Virus record (IMG/VR): IMGVR_UViG_3300037247_000784 | Location: 1 to 50,531 of that record | Direction: 5' to 3' (one strand) | DNA length: 50,531 nt | Source of the DNA: a virus | In this document: piece after piece, positions 37,384 to 43,074 of the stretch | Numbering within the stretch: the first letter of the stretch is position 1 | How the letters are laid out: every line of letters starts with the position of its first letter | Position numbers and translations under genes: made by a program | The notes under the pieces: model-generated | Databases searched by the model: none | What the model was told of the DNA's origin: nothing | Seen by the model: only the letters and a program-made list of their open reading frames with translations

Positions 37384-37436
37384 GTTCTGCGGGGTTATTT
37401 TTGGGTCAATATTGTACCTTTACGTTAGGGTGAGGG

Positions 37437-37520
37437 TCAGACCCATGCTAGGACGATGGCAATGATGGCCACGCTGGTAACGAAAGCCAGCAGCCACCCA
37501 AGAACTACTTGTTCGGTCAT
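37437..37520 (-). CDS. 27-aa membrane peptide
   Basis: ATG 37520 follows GGGAGGTACAG. After TEQ the peptide is a single hydrophobic helix to its end (VVLGWLLAFVTSVAIIAIV). It is one of four peptides of this type in the window. Confidence 0.5.
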   Translation of the reverse strand: MTEQVVLGWLLAFVTSVAIIAIVLAWV

Positions 37521-37568
37521 TCTGTACCTCCCTTCACCCATCCTAACGCCCTAAACCCCTAGTGTGTT

Positions 37569-37742
37569 ACAACCCATTGTGGGTCACTAGGGGTTTCTGC
37601 CCCGCGCGCGGGCTACAGTCCGGTAAACCCGTTGTCACTCACAACCCATTGTGAGGCACCTAGGGTTTAGGGCGTTGAGAGGGGCGTAGTGGTGGGCTAA
37701 TACGTTGTGAGTCACAACCCATTGTGACTCACAACCCATTGT
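37569..37742. repeat. Iteron-like repeat cluster 2
   Basis: The core ACAACCCATTGT occurs four times without mismatch (37569-37580, 37641-37652, 37714-37725, 37731-37742). Near the right end two 17-bp units, TTGTGAGTCACAACCCA and TTGTGACTCACAACCCA, stand in direct tandem (37705-37721 and 37722-37738), and a third variant is at 37632-37648. Each unit contains a TTGTGA-n-TCACAA palindrome. A GC palindrome CCCGCGCGCGGG lies inside at 37601-37612. The stretch 37521-37934 encodes no convincing protein. Tandem units of this length are typical of replication initiator sites but also of repressor operators. Confidence 0.8.
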
Positions 37743-37811
37743 ACCTGACTACACATTGTTGCTGGCCTTGCGCGTCATAAGCGCGCGTAGGTTCGGGCTC
37801 AGTCGGCTTGT

Positions 37812-37891
37812 GCTGGTACGGGTATGGTGTGGGATGATGTGGTATGGTGCTGGACGGTGACGTTGGTATGGTGTTGGTGGGATGTGGTGGT
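37812..37891. repeat. G/T-rich imperfect repeats
   Basis: Three copies of GGTATGGTG (37821, 37841, 37865) lie in an 80-bp plus-strand tract that is almost free of C. It separates iteron cluster 2 from the MmcB-like gene. On the minus strand the tract is C/A-rich. It might be a strand-bias or unwinding element, or only low-complexity sequence. Confidence 0.55.
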
Positions 37892-37934
37892 TAGACCCCG
37901 CAGCCGGCGAGTGATAAAATGGAAAATAGGGAAA

Positions 37935-38522
37935 TTACGCACAGATGCTCCCACTGTAAATTGTGCGCTCCTTCTCCCTTGCCACCACCCTACCGCACTC
38001 CTCCTCCTTCCACCGGTAGTGACTGAGGGAATTAGGCAGGCAGTAGTCGTGTTCCGAGTGCCAAGTAGCTCTGTCCGACAGCCGGTGCTTCTCGTAGACG
38101 GTGAGGAGCTTCTGGTTTGCCCGCCCCACCATAAGCATCCGCTTGTCGTCGCCCATCCTGCACGTAGATGCTCGCCGGTGGCAGTGAACGACGAGTCGGT
38201 CATTCACTTCCCGTACTTCTAACAGTCCAATTCCTTTGTCCAGCTCCCTAGGGTCGATGAGTCCCTGGGGTGTAGCAATATAGAAGAGGTCGCACCACTC
38301 TCTATACCGGCCGAACTTCTCTTTCCCTCGTAAAAAGTCGGTTCGTGATGCCTTGGCCTCTATGATATAGAAGCTGTTGCCTTTTGGTACCCAACCTAGG
38401 ACATCGACCCTTAGCCTCTTCTCTGTCCAGGAGTTCGCTAGCTCGGTTTCTAGTAGTGGTATCTTTTGGAAGGGAATGTGCAGCCAGTCTGCGGCTGCCT
38501 GCGCAATATCGTCGTGGGTCAT
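37935..38522 (-). CDS. MmcB-like DNA repair nuclease-fold protein
   Basis: ATG 38522 follows GGAGGTGTATC. The core (about residues 35-125) has RVDVLGW with the metal-binding aspartate, IIEAKASRTDF as the ExK element, a GKEKFGRYREWCDLFYIAT helix-strand, and GIGLLEV. This is the layout of MmcB-family proteins within the PD-(D/E)XK fold, linked to DNA damage response in bacteria. It is the first gene of the leftward block at the divergent junction. Confidence 0.7.
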   Translation of the reverse strand: MTHDDIAQAAADWLHIPFQKIPLLETELANSWTEKRLRVDVLGWVPKGNSFYIIEAKASRTDFLRGKEKFGRYREWCDLFYIATPQGLIDPRELDKGIGLLEVREVNDRLVVHCHRRASTCRMGDDKRMLMVGRANQKLLTVYEKHRLSDRATWHSEHDYCLPNSLSHYRWKEEECGRVVAREKERTIYSGSICA

Positions 38523-38561
38523 GATACACCTCCATAAAGAGTATAGCACATGGGGCCGCCC

Positions 38562-38590
38562 TTGACACCGGCGCCCCGGCCTGCTACTCT
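38562..38590 (+). promoter_or_regulatory. Rightward promoter TTGACA-17-TACTCT
   Basis: TTGACA at 38562-38567 and TACTCT at 38585-38590 are 17 bases apart, before the ribosome site of the 38610 gene. The TTGACACCGGC start is shared with 38906 and 40483. A TATACT on the opposite strand at 38540-38545 suggests a divergent leftward start for the MmcB-like gene. Confidence 0.7.
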
Positions 38591-38609
38591 GAGATTAGGA
38601 GGTGTGCCA

Positions 38610-38909
38610 ATGTCCACTAGAAACTACTGTACAGCCCGCCAAGACGTTCATTCCTGTCATTATGAGTGGGACTACGGCGCACACCCGGGGGATGCTACCG
38701 ACCACGAGTGCCACTGTGAATACGGATGGGTCGACCAGCGGTATCAGAAGTCTCAGAGGCCCCAGTTAGCCTACATCGTTGAAGAAGGGGCTTGGAACTT
38801 CTCAGTGGCTCTTTACAACGCAATTGAGATAGGCCCAGCACTCAACATCTGGTTTGGCCGCCGGGGGATTCATCTTCCCTTCCGATGGCGTCCCTGGAAG
38901 AGGAGTTGA
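38610..38909 (+). CDS. 99-aa hypothetical protein
   Basis: ATG 38610 follows AGGAGGTGTGCCA. The N-terminal half is rich in histidine and cysteine (C, HSCHYEW, HECHCEYGW) and may bind metal; the C-terminal half is aromatic and basic. It is the first rightward gene. Confidence 0.55.
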   Translation: MSTRNYCTARQDVHSCHYEWDYGAHPGDATDHECHCEYGWVDQRYQKSQRPQLAYIVEEGAWNFSVALYNAIEIGPALNIWFGRRGIHLPFRWRPWKRS

Positions 38910-38934
38910 CACCGGCCCCCTAGGATGCTAGGAT
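38906..38934 (+). promoter_or_regulatory. Rightward promoter TTGACA-17-TAGGAT
   Basis: TTGACA at 38906-38911 overlaps the stop of the preceding gene; TAGGAT at 38929-38934 follows after 17 bases. The start TTGACACCGGC is the same as at 38562 and 40483. Confidence 0.65.
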
Positions 38935-38951
38935 ACCTGTGGAGGTACATC

Positions 38952-39227
38952 ATGACTGACACAGCAGCCTGGCTGGAGGAGTTGGTGGCGGCGCATGAGC
39001 GTTTCGATACAGTTGAGTTCTTAGTTGGCGATGCAGCGAAGGTAATGGTACTCGAAAATAAACGGATGAAGCGGGAATTAGCCCTCACCCTGGCGGCTGC
39101 GCTGCGGGCGCTGGAGGAACTGGTGGATGTGACGAGCAACTTTGACGTGGACGAGGAACGCAACGCTGGTCGTGCCGTCCTCGCCCAAGCCGACAAGCTG
39201 CGGGAAGTCCAGGAGGTGCCGATATGA
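38952..39227 (+). CDS. 91-aa helical protein
   Basis: ATG 38952 follows GGAGGTACATC. The product is a mostly helical acidic protein with an alanine- and leucine-rich centre (LALTLAAALRALEELV). It overlaps the next gene by four bases. No family is recognised. Confidence 0.55.
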   Translation: MTDTAAWLEELVAAHERFDTVEFLVGDAAKVMVLENKRMKRELALTLAAALRALEELVDVTSNFDVDEERNAGRAVLAQADKLREVQEVPI

Positions 39228-39640
39228 AGCCAATCTTCCAGACACGGTTTGGTGGCCCGAATGACCCTGTAGAGAAGCAGGGAAATTGCTTCGCGGCGTG
39301 CGTGGCCTCATTGCTCAATATTCCTTTGAAGGATGCCGATACGTACCTGGAGGGACTAGCCACGCCCGGGGCGGTCGAGACAGGGTGGTGGCGGGCTTTT
39401 GTTGCTTGGTGCGGTGAGCGCGACCTGGTGCCCTTGTACTTGACGTTGGGGGACAAGGCGACCCCCGAACAGTGCGCCTATGGGAAGCCCGGTCTGCGGT
39501 ACATTGCATGTGGTCAGAGCCCGCGTGGTCTGGGGCACTCGGTGGTCTACCTGGACGGCGAGCTGGAACATGACCCCCACCCACAGGGAGGCGGGCTGGT
39601 CAGCGTAGACGCCTATGTGGTGCTGGTGAGGAAGTCTTAG
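39224..39640 (+). CDS. Cysteine-peptidase-like protein
   Basis: The 138-aa protein has a GNCFAACVASLL helix with a cysteine where papain-like and peptidase C39-like proteins keep their nucleophile, a later GHSVVYL strand with a histidine, and HDPHP that could give the third residue. This pattern occurs in small phage proteins of unassigned substrate. Activity is inferred from the cysteine-histidine-aspartate order only. Confidence 0.5.
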   Translation: MKPIFQTRFGGPNDPVEKQGNCFAACVASLLNIPLKDADTYLEGLATPGAVETGWWRAFVAWCGERDLVPLYLTLGDKATPEQCAYGKPGLRYIACGQSPRGLGHSVVYLDGELEHDPHPQGGGLVSVDAYVVLVRKS

Positions 39641-39642
39641 AA

Positions 39643-39825
39643 ATGAGGAATCTGCTCTTCTGCCCTAGATGCATAGTAGAGCTCATCCAGGCGTCTTCTG
39701 TGCGGATGATGCGGTGCCCCGACTGTAGGGAGCTGTATTCGCCCGACCGGTGCTCCTCGGACAACCAGCCTGGAGCTCGTTGCCAACTGCCAGCGGGCCA
39801 CTATGGGCCACATTTTTGGGATTAG
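39643..39825 (+). CDS. 60-aa zinc-ribbon protein
   Basis: CPRC (7-10) and CPDC (25-28) form a short zinc ribbon, and further C and H residues near the end could hold a second ion. It starts two bases after the preceding stop. Confidence 0.55.
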   Translation: MRNLLFCPRCIVELIQASSVRMMRCPDCRELYSPDRCSSDNQPGARCQLPAGHYGPHFWD

Positions 39826-39832
39826 GTGCCTT

Positions 39833-39967
39833 ATGGCCTTACTTACTGTAACCTGTGTGACTTGTGAGCAGGTATTGACGAACGGTCGGTGTACAAATGA
39901 GTTATGTCCTGGCTACGTCCCGAGGGATGACGATGAAGACGAAGACCCTGAACCGTTGGAGGAGTAG
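39833..39967 (+). CDS. 44-aa cysteine-rich acidic peptide
   Basis: ATG 39833 to TAG 39967. The peptide has CVTC, C20 and C25, then a run of acidic residues (RDDDEDEDPEP). Weak AGGTG precedes the start. Confidence 0.45.
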   Translation: MALLTVTCVTCEQVLTNGRCTNELCPGYVPRDDDEDEDPEPLEE

Positions 39968-39969
39968 CG

Positions 39970-40059
39970 ATGAAGCAACATACTCTCTCTAAGGACTGTT
40001 GGTGTAGGCCAAAGGTTGTTCAGGTCAGAGCAAGAAAGGAGGTGAGCAAGAGTGTGTAG
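39970..40059 (+). CDS. 29-aa basic peptide
   Basis: ATG 39970 follows GGAGGAGTAGCG and the frame overlaps the next GTG. It is basic with C-x-C. It may mainly couple translation to the next gene. Confidence 0.35.
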   Translation: MKQHTLSKDCWCRPKVVQVRARKEVSKSV

Positions 40060-40210
40060 TATCCGTGTAGGACGTTACCGGCGTCCACAGTCCGTTGGCT
40101 GGGCGGGATGGATTGAGCCAGAAGACCTTTCGTGGATTGCCTTCATCGACCTTGAGGGTTCTCCAGTCTTCTTCCTCAACCGCGACTCGAAGACGGGCGG
40201 TGTCCGTTAG
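40052..40210 (+). CDS. 52-aa hypothetical protein
   Basis: GTG 40052 lies nine bases behind GGAGG. The product has an aromatic centre (VGWAGWIEPEDLSWIAFIDL). No family is recognised. Confidence 0.5.
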   Translation: MCSIRVGRYRRPQSVGWAGWIEPEDLSWIAFIDLEGSPVFFLNRDSKTGGVR

Positions 40211-40263
40211 GGTGCCCAGGTTTGTGGGGGGATGACCCGCAAACCAAAATTAGGAGGTGTTTC

Positions 40264-40500
40264 ATGGACACGACAGGACTAGACCGTGGGTATGCCAGTG
40301 TTCGGGCGGAAGAGGATACAGTTGAAATCGACCTACTGGACGACGATAGGGCGATTGGCGTCACCTTCGTCCAGTCGGAGGTTGGCGAGCTCGTTGATGG
40401 GAAATGGTGTGATGCCCCCTCAGCCCTTACCCTAACCATGTCCCACGCGCTTGCCCAGGCTCTGCTCAAGAAGCTCCTGGTCTTGACACCGGCTTCCTAG
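40264..40500 (+). CDS. 78-aa hypothetical protein
   Basis: ATG 40264 follows TAGGAGGTGTTTC. The acidic N-terminal half has strands (SVRAEEDTVEIDLL) and the end is a helix. The last codons contain the -35 of the next promoter. Confidence 0.5.
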   Translation: MDTTGLDRGYASVRAEEDTVEIDLLDDDRAIGVTFVQSEVGELVDGKWCDAPSALTLTMSHALAQALLKKLLVLTPAS

Positions 40501-40511
40501 CCCGCTACACT
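40483..40511 (+). promoter_or_regulatory. Rightward promoter TTGACA-17-TACACT
   Basis: TTGACA at 40483-40488 and TACACT at 40506-40511 are 17 bases apart, with the TTGACACCGGC start seen in two other promoters of this block. It serves the 40561 gene. Confidence 0.68.
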
Positions 40512-40530
40512 AAGATTAGGCCCGGAGCCA
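40512..40530 (+). repeat. Left arm of a 19-bp inverted repeat
   Basis: AAGATTAGGCCCGGAGCCA here recurs exactly inverted at 41007-41025. The arms bracket the 40561-41001 gene. The right arm overlaps the end of the leftward gene at 41018. The mRNA from 40512 through 41025 could fold its two ends together. Confidence 0.75.
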
Positions 40531-40560
40531 TGAGCCCGAGAGCTACGAAAGGAGCAGAAA

Positions 40561-41001
40561 ATGACCAAAATACTCGCTCTACTCACCTTACAAGTCGAGG
40601 CTATCAAACGGGTGACAAACACCCCCGGTGTGGCCATTCGCGCTTATGATACGCTCGCGCCCATAAACGAAGGCACGGCATCCATCTTCTTCGAGATGCT
40701 GGCGTCGGAGGCGCCGCGGGCGGGAGATGTACTCACCATTACTGTAGAGACGCAGCGCACCCCCGCGGAGGCGGCCCAGACGGTAGTTACCCGGCTCTTC
40801 TGCCCTGATTGTAAGGCTGAAGTACGCGGTGTCACTGAGGGTGGTCTGCCTGTACAGTTCCTGAGTGGGCGGTTCCCGCACAAGGGCGATTGCCCTGGTG
40901 ACGGCGATATTTGGACACAGCTTTACGCGTGGAAGGGAGACGACACGCCTCCCTCTTTTGACGAAACAGACGCCGTACCTGACAGTACGCCGACAGAGTA
41001 A
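40561..41001 (+). CDS. 146-aa protein with zinc-binding region
   Basis: ATG 40561 follows GAAAGGAGCAGAAA. Residues 1-75 are strand-rich; CPDC (about 82-85) with H106 and C110 would bind zinc; the tail is acidic. It is bracketed by the 19-bp inverted repeat and meets two leftward genes tail to tail. Confidence 0.55.
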   Translation: MTKILALLTLQVEAIKRVTNTPGVAIRAYDTLAPINEGTASIFFEMLASEAPRAGDVLTITVETQRTPAEAAQTVVTRLFCPDCKAEVRGVTEGGLPVQFLSGRFPHKGDCPGDGDIWTQLYAWKGDDTPPSFDETDAVPDSTPTE

Positions 41002-41017
41002 GGCCCTGGCTCCGGGC

Positions 41018-41299
41018 CTAATCTTCCGGCTCAGACGGTAGTTGGGGGTGTTGGTGGCGACCAATTGGCTTCCAGTCGACATCCGTGCGGTCAATCATCT
41101 TTTTGTGGGCCTTCAGTGCCCGTTGTTCCCGGCTGGCGCCGGTACCACCCTTCACGATGAAGTAGGGGGCGGAAGGGCGCCAAAAGCCCATATGGGGGCC
41201 AAACGGACACCAGGACACCTTAGGTACGTCGTCTCCGAAGGGGACGTTCACCTCGAACTCTAGGCCGTGTGCTTCGCAGAAGTATCGCTGTGTGGCCAT
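41018..41299 (-). CDS. 93-aa zinc-binding-like protein
   Basis: ATG 41299 shares bases with the upstream TAA. YFCEAHGLEFEV, then a C and H in the next 25 residues, fit one zinc site; the rest is basic. It is one of only two leftward genes in the rightward block. Confidence 0.5.
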   Translation of the reverse strand: MATQRYFCEAHGLEFEVNVPFGDDVPKVSWCPFGPHMGFWRPSAPYFIVKGGTGASREQRALKAHKKMIDRTDVDWKPIGRHQHPQLPSEPED

Positions 41300-41490
41300 T
41301 ACCACTCCCAGTCCACGTAATACTCCCCGCAGCTACACACGCTGTACGGGTAGTGCGTTTCACAGACTTTGGTCACCTCTAGTGGGGGGTGCTCAGGGCT
41401 ACCGTCATGGTCGGTCAGACATACTTGCATTGGCAGCAAGTGCCTGAGGGTGTGGGCGTAAGGTGGAATCTTAATAGTTACCCGGGGCAT
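41299..41490 (-). CDS. 63-aa zinc-binding-like protein
   Basis: The start is ATG 41490. Cysteines near 24, 43, 52 and 54 and nearby histidines fit a single zinc site. Expression is from the minus-strand promoter at 41511-41539. Confidence 0.5.
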   Translation of the reverse strand: MPRVTIKIPPYAHTLRHLLPMQVCLTDHDGSPEHPPLEVTKVCETHYPYSVCSCGEYYVDWEW

Positions 41491-41510
41491 GTGATGCGCC
41501 TCCTGTCTCC

Positions 41511-41539
41511 AGGATAGCCCTTGTGCACCGGTTTGTCAA
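41511..41539 (-). promoter_or_regulatory. Leftward promoter TTGACA-17-TATCCT
   Basis: On the minus strand TTGACA (41539 to 41534) and TATCCT (41516 to 41511) are 17 bases apart, ahead of the AGGAGGCGCATCAC leader of the 41490 gene. It overlaps the opposing promoter of the noncoding RNA. Confidence 0.68.
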
Positions 41540-41550
41540 CCCGCTATAAT
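41521..41550 (+). promoter_or_regulatory. Rightward promoter of the noncoding RNA
   Basis: TATAAT at 41545-41550 is a perfect -10; TTGTGC at 41521-41526, 18 bases upstream, is a weak -35. It is interleaved with the leftward promoter, so the two probably exclude each other. Transcription would start near 41557. Confidence 0.62.
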
Positions 41551-41556
41551 GTGAGA

Positions 41557-41931
41557 GCCGTGGTTAAGTGCACCTATCGGATGTGGGGTGCCGGCCTGTA
41601 CAGCCCGCGGCGCAAGGATGCGCGGGGCTGCCGACGTGCTCGCGGGTGAGACGGCGGCAAGACCTCCTCACCCAATACACTAGCGCAAGGATGCAAGGCC
41701 GCCTAGGGTGGGCCTCAAAACCCCCCTAGGATGGTCTTCATACGCAAGGACGCGCCGGTACAGCGATTGGTGCGGTAGATTGGCTTCCCGGGAGTCTGGG
41801 TGGGAGCTGGCCGGCATTACCCTGGCGCTTAAGCAAGTGCTGAACCGCTAGGGTTGCCCCCCTGGGGTCGTGAAGTTGACCACCCCAGGCTAACGACGTG
41901 GGAGGGAAGCACCTCCCACGTTGTTCTTTTT
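41557..41931 (+). ncRNA. Structured noncoding RNA, possibly a CsrA-type decoy
   Basis: About 375 bases lie between a TATAAT promoter and a strong intrinsic terminator, with no credible coding frame or ribosome site. Five GGAYG elements occur at 41579, 41616, 41689, 41729 and 41748, and three share CGCAAGGA(T/C)G. The first is displayed in a hexaloop, GCGC-AAGGAT-GCGC (41610-41623), inside an outer AGCCC/GGGCT-type stem. The last is CGC-AAGGAC-GCG (41743-41753). Other stems are CCTAGGG with CCCCTAGG (41702-41730) and CCTGGGGT with ACCCCAGG (41861-41889). GGA in hairpin loops is how CsrB/RsmZ-type RNAs bind CsrA/RsmA. That role is inferred; a ribosome-binding decoy or a new phage RNA class are alternatives. 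Confidence 0.62.
41892..41931 (+). terminator. Intrinsic terminator of the noncoding RNA
   Basis: A 14-bp stem (41892-41905 with 41912-41925, one G-U pair) closes the hexaloop GAAGCA and is followed by CTTTTT. It is the clearest rho-independent terminator in the window. Confidence 0.88.
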
Positions 41932-41942
41932 AACCTCGACCC

Positions 41943-41972
41943 TTGACCTCCTAAGCCGGCGCCCGCTATAGT
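41943..41972 (+). promoter_or_regulatory. Rightward promoter TTGACC-18-TATAGT
   Basis: TTGACC at 41943-41948 and TATAGT at 41967-41972 are 18 bases apart, right after the terminator and before the GGAGG of the 41993 gene. This isolates the noncoding RNA as its own transcription unit. Confidence 0.68.
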
Positions 41973-41992
41973 GTAGATAGGAGGATTACACT

Positions 41993-42319
41993 ATGCCCCT
42001 TAGACCAAAGCCCAAGTTCACATATCCGTTCGCCGACACTCCTACGCCTTTTGACGTTACGCTGGCGGTAGCGGCGACGGCTGAAGACCTGGTGGCGGTT
42101 CCGGGGAGCAAGAAGGGTCGTACCCTGTCCCTGATAAACGAGGGGCCGGGGTCTGTGGCCCTCGCTTTCGACGCCACCGCTACAGCCTCTGACCTTCTAT
42201 TGGAGGAGGGCGATGCCTACGATGAGCGCGACCTCGAAATCAGCACCAACATCTCATTCATCAACGTGACGGCCGGACAGACCCCGCGAGTGCGTGGTAT
42301 ACTCTGGAGTGGTGACTAA
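41993..42319 (+). CDS. 108-aa beta-rich protein, possibly virion
   Basis: ATG 41993 follows TAGGAGGATTACACT. The sequence alternates short strands (TLAVAATAEDLVAV and RTLSLINEGPGSVAL), like small beta-sandwich head or tail proteins. It has its own strong promoter. No specific family is recognised. Confidence 0.55.
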   Translation: MPLRPKPKFTYPFADTPTPFDVTLAVAATAEDLVAVPGSKKGRTLSLINEGPGSVALAFDATATASDLLLEEGDAYDERDLEISTNISFINVTAGQTPRVRGILWSGD

Positions 42320-42470
42320 GGTGCCAATCCGTCCTCCCCAGAACCCTTCTCGGAGAATGCTGGCAGCTCTGCTCTTACCTTCCTGGTTGCAGATGCAATC
42401 AAGCCCAACGGGAAGCATCGCTTCATTGAAGGAGGGGCTAAAAGCACTGGAGAAGGCGCTGGAGGACTAA
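42312..42470 (+). CDS. 52-aa hypothetical protein
   Basis: GTG 42312 overlaps the preceding TAA by eight bases. The peptide has a short hydrophobic centre (MLAALLLPSWLQM) and a helical charged end. Support comes from close packing only. Confidence 0.45.
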   Translation: MTKVPIRPPQNPSRRMLAALLLPSWLQMQSSPTGSIASLKEGLKALEKALED

Positions 42471-42471
42471 G

Positions 42472-42660
42472 ATGGACTGGTGGATGTTCCATTCCGTGGG
42501 TGATGACCAGTGCGAAGCCTGTGCCGTCCCCCCGGTGCCCTGCGAGGAGTGCGGCGAGGGTCTAGTGCATATCCACTTTGTAGGGTCTCTGGAGGCGCTG
42601 GAGGGCCGCTGCGACGCCTGTCAGAAAGCCGAAGTGCCGGCTCCGGCCGCGGTAGACTAG
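42472..42660 (+). CDS. 62-aa zinc-binding protein
   Basis: Cysteine pairs CEAC, CEEC and CDAC indicate one or two zinc sites; the start has an aromatic DWWMF. ATG 42472 lies one base after the preceding stop. Confidence 0.5.
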   Translation: MDWWMFHSVGDDQCEACAVPPVPCEECGEGLVHIHFVGSLEALEGRCDACQKAEVPAPAAVD

Positions 42661-42671
42661 GAACATACTTC

Positions 42672-43067
42672 ATGGACGCCCCACGTTGGGCTCGAAACCT
42701 CCTCAAGAGGATAGCGGCGGACTACGCTGTACATGAGCCCGCTCTACACTGGCGAAACCGCCGGCGCCCCGACTGGTCTTCGGCTGGAAGTTGCGCCTTA
42801 GACTGTACGACCGTGACGGTGACGGCCGGCACGGACAAGATGGACAGCCGGATTACACTTGTCCACGAGATGGCCCACCAAATCCTACTCTGTACAAAGT
42901 CGTGGTACCGTGGAGAGCACTCGGCCCCGTTCTACGCTTTCCTCTGGACACTCTTTCGGCGCTACCGTGTTTCAATGCGGGCTGCGCTGGAAAGTGAGGC
43001 GGAGCATCACCGAAAAACCGTTCTGTCTACCTACCGCAATGCAGGAGGCCGCCTAAAGGTGGTATAA
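42672..43067 (+). CDS. SprT-like zinc metallopeptidase
   Basis: The 131-aa protein has TLVHEMAHQILL, the HExxH zinc and catalytic motif, and GEHSAPFYAFL about 20 residues later, providing the third histidine, as in SprT/SPRTN-type enzymes. SPRTN relatives degrade DNA-bound proteins; phage roles are unknown. ATG 42672 was chosen because upstream sequence in this frame is shadow of the previous gene. The TAA stop lies within the TATAAT of the next promoter. Confidence 0.75.
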   Translation: MDAPRWARNLLKRIAADYAVHEPALHWRNRRRPDWSSAGSCALDCTTVTVTAGTDKMDSRITLVHEMAHQILLCTKSWYRGEHSAPFYAFLWTLFRRYRVSMRAALESEAEHHRKTVLSTYRNAGGRLKVV

Positions 43068-43068
43068 T
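43060..43068 (+). promoter_or_regulatory. Extended -10 promoter for a leaderless transcript
   Basis: TGGTATAAT ends six bases before ATG 43075, exactly as at 273-281, so the mRNA would start at or beside the start codon. A weak GGAGG lies farther upstream inside the SprT-like gene. Confidence 0.55.
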
Positions 43069-43074
43069 GGCTTT

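Noticed and set aside
37799-38203. 134-codon minus-strand frame beside the MmcB-like gene
   Set aside because: It overlaps the real gene in another frame, covers the G/T-rich tract and ends in a low-complexity run of histidine, threonine and serine.
41557-41931. RNase P RNA, group I/II intron or 6S RNA
   Set aside because: None of their core conserved sequences can be found, and promoter-to-terminator length and hairpin pattern do not fit.
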